47,788 nt of DNA from Dinochytrium kinnereticum. Lineage: Eukaryota; Chytridiomycota; Chytridiomycetes; Chytridiales; Chytridiaceae. Below are positions 1-10,145 of this stretch, one piece after another (positions within the stretch are counted from its first letter, which is position 1; each line of letters starts with the position of its first letter). The position numbers were made by a program, and so were the translations under genes. The DNA lies in contig JADGJT010000157.1 in the NCBI GenBank assembly GCA_027604005.1, positions 1 through 47,788 on the forward strand, read 5' to 3'. A model generated the notes under the pieces. The model saw nothing but the letters and a program-made list of their open reading frames with translations, was not told the origin of the DNA and ran no database searches.

Positions 1-659
1 TCCTCAAGCACCCGTCCTGCAATAAACGCAGGGGAGGGTGTCCGATCGACGGGGACGAAGGGATCCAGGGGCGTCGTAGCCGGCGGTGGTGACGCTAGGC
101 CGACGGCAGCGTGAAGAGGGGTTGACATAGGGTCAATGGGAACGAGGGAGATCTCGTCCAGGCTGAAGTCGCTGCGAGAAGCGAAGATTGGGTGACCCCA
201 TCGGGCGTCGTTGACGAAGTCGGGCACGACGAGGTTGATCCTTCGAAGCTCTGAAAGATCAGGGATCGGTAGAGAGGTCCCACGAGGGATGAGGCGGCGA
301 ACCTGTGAGATGTCGCAGGTGAGTTCACGGCGTCGACCGAGAAACTGGAGGAACCGTTCGGGCATCTCCCGACGGGGTCCTGGGAGATACTGATGGCAAA
401 CCAGGTCTGCGACTGTGCGCGGGGAGGGGTGGACGAAGACCGTCCCAGCCGGATCGACGCCCGAGACCCACCGGAGTGTGGGGGCTCGGACGAGAAGATC
501 TCGGTGGGAAACGGCTTCGCGATAAGTAACGCGAACCTCAAAAAAGGAGGGGAACCAAGGGTCCCTAGCCTGGGAGGCCGCGAGGGGCTGATGAAACGCA
601 AAAATAAAGAAAACATCCTCGGTAGACCCGGCAGGTGGGCTAGGAAAATTGGGATCCAT
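1..659 (-). CDS. Unknown protein, N-terminal part; runs off the left edge
   Basis: An uninterrupted minus-strand frame of about 219 codons begins with ATG at 659 and is still open at base 1, so the C terminus lies outside the window. I recognise no family. The protein starts MDPNFPSPPAGSTEDVFF. It is rich in Pro, Arg and Asp, with mixed hydrophobic stretches such as RRINLVVPDFVND near residue 145 and a Pro/Ser-rich end. There is no signal peptide or membrane segment. Base composition is GC-rich, like the neighbouring 822-2222 ORF and unlike the AT-rich Copia DNA further right. It may be a host gene or a protein of an unrecognised mobile element, because transposon relics lie next to it. The overlapping 173-codon frame at 95-616 is a shadow. 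Confidence 0.45.
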   Translation of the reverse strand, partial: MDPNFPSPPAGSTEDVFFIFAFHQPLAASQARDPWFPSFFEVRVTYREAVSHRDLLVRAPTLRWVSGVDPAGTVFVHPSPRTVADLVCHQYLPGPRREMPERFLQFLGRRRELTCDISQVRRLIPRGTSLPIPDLSELRRINLVVPDFVNDARWGHPIFASRSDFSLDEISLVPIDPMSTPLHAAVGLASPPPATTPLDPFVPVDRTPSPAFIAGRVLE

Positions 660-821
660 AGTGTCAGAAAATAGGGACAAACGAAGTGATTGCAATATCT
701 ACTTTTATTGTTCTATAAGAGGGGTACAGCAAAGGCAGACAAGAGAGTTGCGCAGAGACTAGTAAGGAAGAGGGGCAGAGGCAGTAGCAGTTGAGCAAAA
801 CAATGAATATTTTAATGCGAA

Positions 822-2222
822 CTAGCCAGACATGGGGGTGTCCTCGTCGTTAGGGGGAGGAGGGGGCCCTGAAGCAGAGGCCTTGGCTGCTTCTCTAGCA
901 GCGGTGACGTGTGGCAGGTTGGCCTGGTAAACAGAAACCAAGTGCCGGAGAGTCGAGTCGTACTCGGGGTCCGAAAGGTCGGGAGAGGGGATGGAGGGGA
1001 TGGTCACGTCTGAGGGGAGAGTCCCGGCTTGGCGAGCGAATTGGAGATCGCCGCGGAGGGTCAGGGCCTGACCTAGAGTTTCCTCACGGAGTTGGACGAG
1101 CCGCTTCTGAGCACGAGAAACGGCCTGGAGCCGGAAGCACTTCTTATTGAAGTTCGGGTTCCGGTCGTCGTCCAACTTCACGTTGGGGTCGTGGAGGGCA
1201 CAGTTGTCCGCGATGCGACGGTAAATCTCGCGGTGGGCCTTAGCAGGGAGCAGGGACCAGTCCGTGGGGCGATGGACCTGGTGGAGGTAGGTGTCGGGCT
1301 CGGTCTCTGAGCGAGTCGCCGTAGTGCGAGGGAGGACAGGGGTAGACTCCGGGGGAGGGGCGTCAGCAACAGGACGAGGAGGAGAGGGAACCGGGGGGTT
1401 CGGAGGGACAGGATCCGGAGTAGGGGAGAAGAGAGGCTCGGTAGCGTGGCGATCAGCGGCGCTAGGAGCGGGGTCCACGGGACGAGGAGCGGGGGTACCT
1501 CCACTGGGAGGAGACCGTGGGTTGGTGGTGACCGGGGAGACCGAGTCGACAAAGGTAGGGACTCGAGAGTGCCCAGCGAACCAGCAGGCAGCGTGACTGG
1601 GGGGCTGGCTGTCAATGGACCCAGGGGACTCGGGGCTCTCCTGAGTGTCAATGTCGTCAGTGTCTACCTCGTCAGCGATGAGGGCGTTTACCGTAGAGGT
1701 GCGCTGCCACGAGGTAGTCCCGACGGGGGCAGGCTCGTACTCGGGAGCGCGAGCTTTGCCTTTGGAAGAGGGGGGAGGGCCGACAAGGCGAGCCGCCGTT
1801 CGGGCGCCGGAGGCGTTGTAGGAGAGGTTGGTGGGGTAAGGGGTGGTGCCCGAGGAAGGGGCAGCACGCTGGGCCTGACGGCGGGCTTCACCAGCTGCGC
1901 GAGACTGGGAGTCGCGAGAGGCTTTGTCCTGAACGAGTCGCCGGTACTCGTTCTTATGCTCAGGGGAGGCGGCGTCACTGAGGGCGATACCGCGGCGGGC
2001 GCACTCGGCCAAGGAGAGGTAGCGGGGGCGCTTCAGAGGGTTGGTGATGGAGGCGAGGTACTCCGTCACGTTGTGGTCGCAGACGGGGTGACCAGTGACC
2101 AAGAAGAAGGTCTGGAGGTTGGCGTAGGAGGCAGCGGCAGCGTCTCGCTGGCGGTCGACGTCAGAGCGGGAGGCTCGCCCGACGCAGACTTCCAAGATGT
2201 GGACATTATCCGGCGCTACCAT
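822..2222 (-). CDS. Unknown proline-rich, largely disordered protein (466 aa)
   Basis: A long minus-strand frame opens at ATG 2222 and stops at 822. Codons upstream of 2222 remain open for a short distance but contain only a TTG start, then an in-frame stop. The N-terminal 130 residues look folded and include a Cys/His-containing stretch (VTGHPVCDHNVTEYL). Residues about 130-310 are Pro/Ser/Thr-rich and probably disordered. Residues about 310-440 are predicted to be helical (REIYRRIADNCALHD, RAQKRLVQLREETLGQ). The end is PPPPPNDEDTPMSG. I recognise no family. Position beside the partial ORF at 1-659, on the same strand and with the same GC-rich composition, suggests the two belong together. 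A gag-like protein of a mobile element is one possibility, but I see no zinc knuckle. An AATAAA-like signal lies in the gap between them, near 706. Confidence 0.45.
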   Translation of the reverse strand: MVAPDNVHILEVCVGRASRSDVDRQRDAAAASYANLQTFFLVTGHPVCDHNVTEYLASITNPLKRPRYLSLAECARRGIALSDAASPEHKNEYRRLVQDKASRDSQSRAAGEARRQAQRAAPSSGTTPYPTNLSYNASGARTAARLVGPPPSSKGKARAPEYEPAPVGTTSWQRTSTVNALIADEVDTDDIDTQESPESPGSIDSQPPSHAACWFAGHSRVPTFVDSVSPVTTNPRSPPSGGTPAPRPVDPAPSAADRHATEPLFSPTPDPVPPNPPVPSPPRPVADAPPPESTPVLPRTTATRSETEPDTYLHQVHRPTDWSLLPAKAHREIYRRIADNCALHDPNVKLDDDRNPNFNKKCFRLQAVSRAQKRLVQLREETLGQALTLRGDLQFARQAGTLPSDVTIPSIPSPDLSDPEYDSTLRHLVSVYQANLPHVTAAREAAKASASGPPPPPNDEDTPMSG

Positions 2223-2837
2223 GCGGCAGAGAGTCTCCGACTCCGGCAACCAACGAAGCGGCAGCGCGTGGGCCCCGACTTACCTACTGAGGGCTTGAGT
2301 CCTGGTCCTGTGCCTGCTCCGCCGCTTCCTACCTCTTCTGATATGGCTGCTCATCGGCGCGGGGTCCGCCGTTGGGCCCGGGCCAATGTTTCTTCTGGAG
2401 GGAAGTAATGTGGTGTCCCACTATTTTACTCTTGTGTGTTCCTGTTGTTTACTGTCTTTTGGAGGTTTGGGTTGTGGATTGTTGGTGGTTGCTGGGTTAC
2501 TTTTGAGCCCTGTGGGAGGTAACACAAGGGGATCTTTTTGGGGTGGAAACGAAAAATACTCAATAAATGATCAGGGTGCGAAAGGACTTGGTTCCCTTGG
2601 TTATGACTTGAGTAATGGTTGATGGAGTAGTAGGACTCAACAGTACACTTAGTTGCCGAACTGGCTGGTGTCATTTCCTGAAGTATTCTAATTTGTTCGA
2701 CAGCATAGTTCATACTATTCAATACCTCAATGACATTATTACTGTCTAAAAGCGAACTGACCATTAAACAACTTGTCGCTGACGCCGATAAGTAGCTCAA
2801 AGTCGGTTTCTCTGGACCTGTTGACTGGATTACCAAA
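2223..2837. other. Intergenic stretch, no supported gene
   Basis: No convincing coding sequence. The right half is AT-richer and has scattered stops in all plus frames, probably eroded upstream Copia sequence leading into the recognisable fragment that starts near 2838. A short plus-strand frame ending at 2408 is Arg/Pro-rich and mostly antisense to the 822-2222 ORF. Confidence 0.4.
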
Positions 2838-3744
2838 GTTCAGATTATCCGTCGAGAGTCCGGCACCTTTTTGTGTCAACAGTTCTATACTCGACACTTA
2901 TTAGAATCATGCGGCTTGTGGGAGACAGGTGTTACAGCCAAGCCAATGGCTGTCAACTGGACACACGATCCGGTTTCCAAACCGCTGGACACAAGCGGTC
3001 GGACACAATATAGGTCTGTTGCAAAGAATCGCCTATCTAGCTCAGAAGACTCGGCCAGATCTGTCATTTGTCATTAGTAAGTTAGGCCAGTATCAGGCTA
3101 ATCCAACGGAACATGCTTTTGCTGCGATCATACGAGTCTTGCGATATCTTATCGGTACATACGATATGGGACTCTTTTACAAGAAGGGCCATTGCAAAAC
3201 AGTTTCCCGCCTCTCTGAAGGTGAGCACGCTATTATAAGTCTCAAAGAAGTCCCCATTTGCTATGCTGACGCGAGTCACGCATGTGAGGACGATTATCGA
3301 TCACGTACCGGTTACGTGGTTATGTTTGGTGGCGCTGGTTAGGGTTAAACCATCTCATGGCAATCAAAGAAGCAATCTGTTGTCGGTCAGTCGTCCAGTG
3401 AAGCAGAACTTATTTCTTTGAACGAAGCAACTCGTGAGATGATCTGGTATCAGAACTTGATGAGTGAAGCTAGGATCACACACCCTGGTGTCTCAGTCAT
3501 TTATCAAGATAATGATTCCACAATCGACATTGCGAAAAACCCTCTACACCATCATCGTGTTAAACATATCAATGCTAAACAACGGTACATCAACCAACAA
3601 ATCGATGAAAAACGAATTGAATTGTGGTTTTGCTGGTCGGACAACATGATTGCGGATATTTTCACAAAACCGCTGAACGCGTCGACACACGCGAGACATT
3701 GTAAAAGCCTTGGTTTATTGAGGCAAATTGAACTTCCCGCATAA
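2838..3744 (+). pseudogene. Ty1/Copia pol remnant: end of reverse transcriptase plus RNase H
   Basis: The translation shows the C-terminal part of a Copia reverse transcriptase: a QIIRRESGT...Q..Y..HLLESCG segment, then after a frameshift near 3000 GLLQRIAYLAQKTRPDLSFV. The Copia RNase H follows: YADASHACEDDYRSRTGYV, SSSEAELISLNEATREMIW, QDNDSTIDIAKNP, the HHRVKHI segment, and DIFTKPL near the end. An in-frame TAG at 3340-3342 interrupts RNase H. Upstream RT motifs, integrase and gag are not recognisable, so this is a truncated, dead copy. The sequence is AT-rich compared with the second Copia fragment at 5720-6662. Confidence 0.85.
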
Positions 3745-3754
3745 AACACTCATA

Positions 3755-3767
3755 AATTGCGGGGGAG
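3755..3767 (+). promoter_or_regulatory. Polypurine tract of the Copia remnant
   Basis: AATTGCGGGGGAG lies ten bases after the RNase H stop and directly before TGTTG at 3768. This is the usual Copia arrangement of a polypurine tract abutting the 3' LTR. Identification is by position and composition. Confidence 0.6.
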
Positions 3768-4270
3768 TGTTGCATTTCATGTACATTCTCTTAGTAGTGT
3801 CAATTCATTAAGCTGTTTTAGTGCATGTCGTTATGTTTGTCCATACAGTTGTCCTGTCTGACTATTCTCTATTTTATTATTTATCCTTGAACCACGATAC
3901 AACGTCCACAAACTAGCTAGCCTTTCTGTCATCCACTGGATCAAAGGTTGTAGTTTTGTAGGGGTAATGTGGTGATAGGATAATATAATTAATATTAACA
4001 TGAGATGTTGTCGAGATAGATACACACTAGGAGCGAATAATAGTTACACAAGCTTTTATTTTGACCATCATTTATTCACATCTCCCTTCATTTACTTAGG
4101 GGAAACCGCCTTTCACATTGAACTGGAGGGAAGTGATGGAAAAGGCAATATCAACCTGTCACTGAGACTTATGGCGTCGCATCATATTAGCAAGAGGTCG
4201 CCTATAAATACTAGCCAGTGCGTCTCTTGGTCAATCCAAGTTTCACACTTATAAAGTTATCCTATCACCA
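3768..4270 (+). repeat. Probable 3' LTR of the Copia remnant (right end uncertain)
   Basis: DNA beginning TGTTGC follows the polypurine tract, as expected for the left LTR end. A TATAAATA at 4203-4210 sits where an LTR promoter could lie. The right end is not proven, because no second LTR copy is present for comparison. I provisionally place it at the CA at 4269-4270, which is also the end of the 301-bp inverted-end element, so the two may be nested. Confidence 0.4.
3970..4270. repeat. 301-bp element with perfect 14-bp inverted ends
   Basis: Bases 3970-3983 (TGGTGATAGGATAA) are the exact reverse complement of 4257-4270, giving a TG...CA bounded unit. A second inverted pair lies outside it: CTGGATCAAA at 3936-3945 and TTTGATCCAG at 4271-4280. 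The left arm carries about 25 extra bases between its two blocks. No clear target-site duplication is visible. It could be a MITE-like insertion, part of the LTR, or a cruciform-forming block. Confidence 0.5.
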
Positions 4271-4280
4271 TTTGATCCAG

Positions 4281-5719
4281 CCTCATAAACAGGCAAAGGA
4301 TAATGGACCAGGGCAAAGGTGTCTAGTAACTAATAAACAGACAAAAAAAGTACACATCCACTTCCGAAGGCATCCCATAAAGAGAAAGAAAATGAGCCAT
4401 AACAATGTCATCACCTGCCACAGGTTTAAAGTCGCCATTGACCGTCTCAGACCTCTTAATCCACCCATCACTCTCTTCTTACCATTTCCATAGCCTTCAC
4501 CCTTACCCATCATCAGCGAGGCACAGCATCTAGTAAATATGGAGCTCGGATCATCACACGTTGGGGAGCGGCCTGCTTCAATTCAGGAGGTTAAGCAGCA
4601 GTAATACTGCCGGAACTTATCAGAGACACCAGCTAAAGAGGAGCTGTTTCCGCCCTTGGATCACGAAGTGCGTTTGACATTCAGGACGGCGTGGAAATTG
4701 TCATTCTCTTCCAAGAAGATCAAGACCGTGTCATGGAGGGCCGAAGAGAGATCCTCACAAAACTCGTAAAAAACTCTCGTCATTACTGACTAAAAGTTCA
4801 AGGGAAAAAAATCATAAGACTGAATCACCGGGAATAGAGCAAGGTTAAGTAACTTTTTCTTTTGCCGTCACCTCCATATGGAGTGTGGGGAAATATAAAG
4901 TGAATAAATTCATTAACGTGGGTGGGAAGCAATAACTAATTAAAGCGCGTCGGCACTTTGTAAAGATAAACTATACAGTAAAGTCACCGACAGAGTGCGA
5001 TATTTCACATCCAACAGCGTGGGTGGGATCTCCAGTCCGCCACGAATGAAATAGCCGACAAACTATGGAGCAGCAGGCCTGCCCTCAACTCATTGACACC
5101 GGCGAATTGGGGGAATGCTGTGTCGGGTAATGGCCGGAAACTTGTGCCTCAATCCTTCCAGCAAAGTCTTTACTCGAGCTATTCAAGTCTATGCGTGGAT
5201 ATGGCATCACGTCCTCTCCCTTCATCTCACCAGCCGCGTATCTATTACCGGACCATTCTAGGTCTACTTATCAAACCATATCGGCTTTCACGCGTTTCAC
5301 CCCGCGCTTACGGGTCCAGCGGTGCTGACATGACCAGCTCCTGCGCGAAGGCGCAGACGGAAACAAAGCAAGCAACGATTGCAGAGTTGGGAATGAGGAT
5401 GGAAGAGTAGGATCAGGTTAAAAGTTCCTTCAGCGAAAAGACTTCCTCCGGGCTTCCTCCACCTTCTTCAGTTACCTCGCTGTGGCCCGCTAGATTGAAA
5501 CCGCTCTCACAGAACTGAACTGGACAAACATCAACGGCTCATTATTTCCCTTCCAACTTCTACCCGTTGGGGACGTTCTTGCGGCTCTTGGCCAACCCCC
5601 TCAAGCTAGACTGAGCGGGGAGAGCCCTAAGATCCGACAGTGGGGGCCAAACCTTTGCGTTGATGTGGATGGCAGAAGTAAGTGTGATCACAGGCAGCTT
5701 GTGACAAGGGCGCGAAAGC
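4281..5719. other. Gene-poor stretch
   Basis: No coding sequence that I can support. The longest frame (5093-5410, 105 codons) has no recognisable motif and low-complexity ends. This is probably degraded mobile-element and intergenic DNA between the two Copia fragments. Confidence 0.4.
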
Positions 5720-6662
5720 CGAACTCGATGCGCTCATTCGTGCTATGCATGCTGTCTATCCTTGCCGGGCGGGAATAAGGCCCAATTCCTTAGCATTCGC
5801 GTTACGGAGGGCCCGGAGAGTGTTACCTTGGACCAATTGGCCTACGCCCAAGAGATCCTCAACAAACATGTGGAAACTGCCACCGTTGTCCGAAGTACCC
5901 CCTTGGACACCAAATACGACCCTCACCTCCTGATCGCCCCCGCCACCGCTGCCGACCGCACCTATATGGCCACACGCGATTACCGTGGCTTGGTGGGCAT
6001 GCTCCAGTACCTCACGATGGGTACCCGCCCGGACCTTGCCTTCGCCACCAGAGCAACTCAGTCGCTGCCTCGCGGACCCCAACCCCTGTAGCTGGAAATG
6101 TGCTCCACGCGTCCTCCACTACATCCAGGGCACCCTTGAGGTTGGCATTACCTACCGCCAGGGACCCTCCACCCTCCAGACCTTCTCGGACTCTAGCTAC
6201 GCGGATCAACCTGGCTGCAAATCCTCGACAGGTTTTGTGGTGACCATGGCTGGAGGTGCCATATCATGGTGTGCTGCCCAGACCCCCACCGTCCAAACGT
6301 CCACCACCAGTGCCAAACTTGTTGCTCTCAACGACGTGGCTCGGGAACTGCTCTGGCTTCGCCGACTCCTTCAGGACTTCCACTTACAACCTGGACCTGG
6401 CTCCATCCTCTGCGACAATACTGGCGCTGTCGCCCTGGACCGCAACCAACTGAGCCGTTGAACCAAGGCTATGGACGTCCACTACCACTTCGTTTGTGAA
6501 CAAGTCACCCTGGGCACCCTCAGGGTCGATCATTGCCCTGCGGCTCAGAACCTCGCGGACTTGCTGACCAAATCGCTCTCCCACTCTCCTCACCGGACCA
6601 ACTGTTGGGCCTTAGACCTCCTCTCCCCCGCAGAACCTACTTCCCAGCGAGGCAGCGTGTGA
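5720..6662 (+). pseudogene. Second, GC-rich Ty1/Copia pol remnant (RT end and RNase H)
   Basis: Reading across three frames gives the end of a Copia reverse transcriptase: KAELDALIRAMHAVYPCR, then VTLDQLAYAQEILNKHVE and MLQYLTMGTRPDLAFATR. RNase H follows: LHYIQGTLEVGITY, SDSSYADQPGCKSSTGFVV, SAKLVALNDVARELLWLRRL, LCDNTGAVAL, and VDHCPAAQNLADLLTKSL. Frame changes occur near 5765 and 6060, and a TGA stop interrupts the frame near 6459. It is therefore inactive. Its GC-rich codon use and sequence differ from the fragment at 2838-3744, so the two come from different Copia families. I see no clear polypurine tract after it. Confidence 0.85.
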
Positions 6663-7272
6663 TTTTGTTATGTACTAGCCAGCTACTTTGAGCAGCACAT
6701 GTGCGTCGTGGCGCAGCACCCAGTACACAAACCTGTGAAAGTTGTGTGAGAAATGGCATCTTCTCTCCAACCATTGCAGGTATGTAATGGGTTGACGGGA
6801 CAAAAGTATATTAAGCAATAAATATCTTCTCTCCAACCATCGCAAAGCCCTCATTAGAGTGGGACCTCGATCACACAAACCCCTTGCTCGTCAGCGCCAG
6901 TAAGTGGTCAGTATGTGCTCCCTTACCTTGGATGTGTAGGCCTCTCTCTGGTAGGTCGTGAGATCTAGCGTCAGATGATAAGTAGCAGGCAAATTGGATA
7001 GCGCAATTTGTTTAGTGATCTGCTATCCCTTTTGAAATGTCCCTGAGCACAATGTTGATAGCACCTTAACCACACACCCCCCGCATGACCTTAAATATTC
7101 ATACTGCTAATATTGTGTACCAATACTGACATATTCCGCTGATGAGTGAAGGGGAGACTCGCATATTCACCTGAGGAGCTCCTGAAAACTGCCTTGAAAT
7201 ATATTTCGTAAAAGATTGAGAGGAAGGCCTAAGTTTCACAAGTGCGTAAAAAGGCATCACTGTCCAGACAGG
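6663..7272. other. Intergenic, LTR-like remains and promoter of the MYSM1-like gene
   Basis: No gene is visible. The left part holds a 21-bp direct repeat and may be LTR debris of the Copia fragment. The right part should contain the promoter of the gene that starts at 7273. Confidence 0.4.
6758..6844. repeat. 21-bp direct repeat, two copies
   Basis: Bases 6758-6778 and 6824-6844 share ATCTTCTCTCCAACCATxGCA with one mismatch (T/C). They are spaced 66 bases apart, just downstream of the second Copia remnant. Confidence 0.7.
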
Positions 7273-10145
7273 ATGGACCAGCCCTTTGCTCCGCACAGCG
7301 GCAACTCAATGTGCGTTGAGGGTGAGGAGAAGGAGCCTTTGCCTGTCGCAACGATTGGGGCGAGGGAGTCTTCCAAAAACTTGCCTTCTCACAATACGCG
7401 CTGGACCGACGAAGAGAACCATAGGCTTGTAGAGGCAGTGGTAGGACCTTCGCATGTCATCTTCCTCTCCCATGTCATTCTGATCATCACAACGTCCCCG
7501 GCCAAATCAGTGCATTCATGGACTGAAGGCATGGAGATCGGTCTCGGAACATCTGGGAACTCGAACGATTCTGCAAGTGAAGAACAGGGTTCGTCATCTG
7601 ATGGAGACGGGGTTTGTCTTCCAAGTAGGAGAAGCGAACAGCGGTCCAATTCCTGCGTATTATCAGCCACCTCCTCCACCACCTCCTTGGCTTGTCGTGC
7701 CAGCTGCTCAAGCACCTATTCTAGCATCGGGTGATGCCGACGAGCAAGGGAAGAATCCTGCTAGCCCTATCGGGTACTCGCCGGACTCACCGGAACCGGA
7801 TACGCAGAGCATGATGGAGGTTAAGCCGCCGAAACGGAAGGCATCACCGAAAGCATCCGATGAAGAGGCGGAGCCCAAGGAAAGAAAGACATCCAATTCC
7901 CCCTCTCGAAGCGATTCTTTGGATAGTGGGAAGTCAACAAAAAGGCCAAAAGTTAAGAACCCTCCTTTGAAAGTTCCTAAGGACGTAGCCCTGGTTCTGG
8001 AAAGCAAGGAGGAGGATGAGCCTGCTTTCCCCTTCGACTATAATGCCATACATCCTTTCGAAGAGCAAGGCATGCCTGAATTTTTTCAGTATGGGAAGGA
8101 TGGGAACTTCAAGAATGTTAAGCTCGCTGGCAAGACGCCCGATCGGTACATGCAAATGCGTAATCATATCGTCAAACTTTGGGAAAAGTTTAAGGTCGAA
8201 AACAAGTATTTGACCCGGTCAGCTGCCAGGCCCGGATTGAAAGGAGATGTGCATGCCATCAGTAGAGTCCATGAGTTTCTGGAGCGATCAGGCATCATCA
8301 ATGTGGGGCTTGGAGAACGACGTCAAAAAACCTGCCCCGTGAAGACTACCGACGACGACGATACTGTCCTTGCGCGTAATCTCGCAAAGTACATCCATTT
8401 TGCTTCTTTTTTCTTGCGATCATCAACAAACTTTTGTCTCTGGTGATATTATTTACCAACCTATCATTATTTTTGGTTTGTTTTTTTCGCCACAACCAGC
8501 TCATCTTCAGCGAGGCGGAAAAACAGGGTTCGTAATGCAAATGGAGAATGGTACGCTACCTCGATACTTTTTTCTTGTCTACTGGTTCATAAATGCTGAT
8601 CATGTGGCAAAGGGTTGACCGGAGTGAGTTGAATGAAGGTCGTCGGATTACTCACGGGCCGAACGGGGAGATAGAGGTAGATGAAACTCAATTGGAGCTG
8701 AAGAAGCAGGAAGAGGAAATGAAAAAGATGCTTGCCAAGAATGCAAAGTATTTTGCCGACGAGGAGCTTGAGAAGAGTATGGCATAAGTTTGTTTTGTTT
8801 ATTTTTTTTCCTTCTTTCCTTCTTTTTGCCGAGGCCACTAACCTTGTTTTCTACGAAGTTGACCCATCACTGCTAAAGCGCAAACGTCGGCAAGTATCTC
8901 GGCAGTACTTTTATGGGGATGACAATGATGACGCCGATGCAATGGATCCATTCCGCCTCGTGGCCCTGAATAACTTTACGGATGGAAAGGGAGATAGTAG
9001 TTCTTTATCGAGCGCCCCATTCCTAATTCTTGTGAAGCCATTTGTACAGGTAGTCATCTCATTCTTCTCTCTTATTTTGTTGAACCAGCTCGATATTTTC
9101 TCCCCCTCTTCTTTTTTTGTATTGAAACATGTGTTAACGATTTTGATGGTGTTAGGCTGTTATGGATTTCCATTCACACATGTCCATGACGGAAATTATC
9201 GGCCTGCTAGGAGGGTCTTACGATGCAGATACGAGAAAGCTTCATGTCCAGGACATTTTTCCTTGTCGCAGTAGTGGAACAGGCATTCAGGTACACTACT
9301 CAAAAACATTTCGCAGCCATCTATATGGATCAATCGTCTGCGTTTTTACCGACTCTCTCTTATCTCTTATCTATCTCTTTACTTTGTTGCCAGTGCGAGA
9401 TGGATCCCGAATCCGAAGTTCAAGCCCATACCTACTTTGCCGAACGCTCCCTATCCGTTGTAGGGTGGTATCACTCTCATCCGACCTTTGACACCAACCC
9501 ATCAATTCGAGATATCGAAACCCAGACGAACCACCAGAGATTATTTTTACGAAAGGAGGACAACGTTGAACCTTTTGTTGGGGCTATCGTTTCACCATAT
9601 GACCTCAGGCGAGCGGGGAATATCAGCACTATCTCTTGGATGTGCGTTGGTGAAGAACTGAATGAGGCTAAGAGTTTTCGTAAGTTGACTTTCTTTCTAA
9701 ATGTTATCAATAGTCTTCCGAATATATGTTTTGACCGTGCTTTATTAACCGATGTACTTTCGCACCGAAACGAAAGGATTGCCTTACCGTTGCAGCGTCG
9801 CCCTCGACGAATCATCTAACTCAAAAGAAATTTTCTTGAAGAAAGTCACAGATTTGATCCGAGAGTACGAGCACCACCCTTTGTAAGTGTGTTTCGTTTC
9901 GTTGCAGTTTCAACCTTCCATTAGCTCATCTCAAACCCTTTTTCAGACGTCTGGATCTCAGAGAAATCTACCGCGCTTCCCAAAATGTTACCCGCCTCGA
10001 CAAACTCATAGACTCCCTTATTGCTTACCTTGGGAGTCTTGCGGCAGAGCCTGGTGATGAGGGCATGTCTTTAATCGAGAGGCTTCGTTTGGATGTTGTG
10101 ACTTCTAGTCTCTGTTCTGATGTTGACAGCAGTCAGGAGAAGTAG
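7273..10145 (+). CDS. MYSM1: MYSM1-like histone H2A deubiquitinase (SANT-SWIRM-MPN+)
   Basis: Predicted nuclear metalloprotease that removes ubiquitin from histone H2A. Nine exons join in frame to 717 residues: 7273-7440, 7511-8375, 8511-8550, 8613-8776, 8859-9049, 9156-9290, 9394-9679, 9777-9882, 9947-10145. The start is the first in-frame ATG; upstream only a TTG exists. A SANT domain spans residues about 42-90 ([10 protein letters not shown], spliced to [17 protein letters not shown]). A Pro-rich and charged linker follows, then a SWIRM domain at about 235-324 ([14 protein letters not shown]). The MPN+ domain begins near 477 with [18 protein letters not shown]. The JAMM zinc site is complete: E489, H548, H550, D561, in [17 protein letters not shown]. 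Exon junctions reproduce the metazoan order, including CEMDP after the third MPN block. The border 8375/8511 has an equal alternative at 8388/8500. Human MYSM1 is somewhat longer (about 830 residues). Confidence 0.9.

Noticed and set aside
1446..2408. Long plus-strand open frame (320 codons) with a basic C-terminal end
   Set aside because: Almost entirely antisense to the 822-2222 ORF; Gly/Arg-rich shadow composition typical of GC-rich DNA. Only the last 60 codons look protein-like and they lack a motif.
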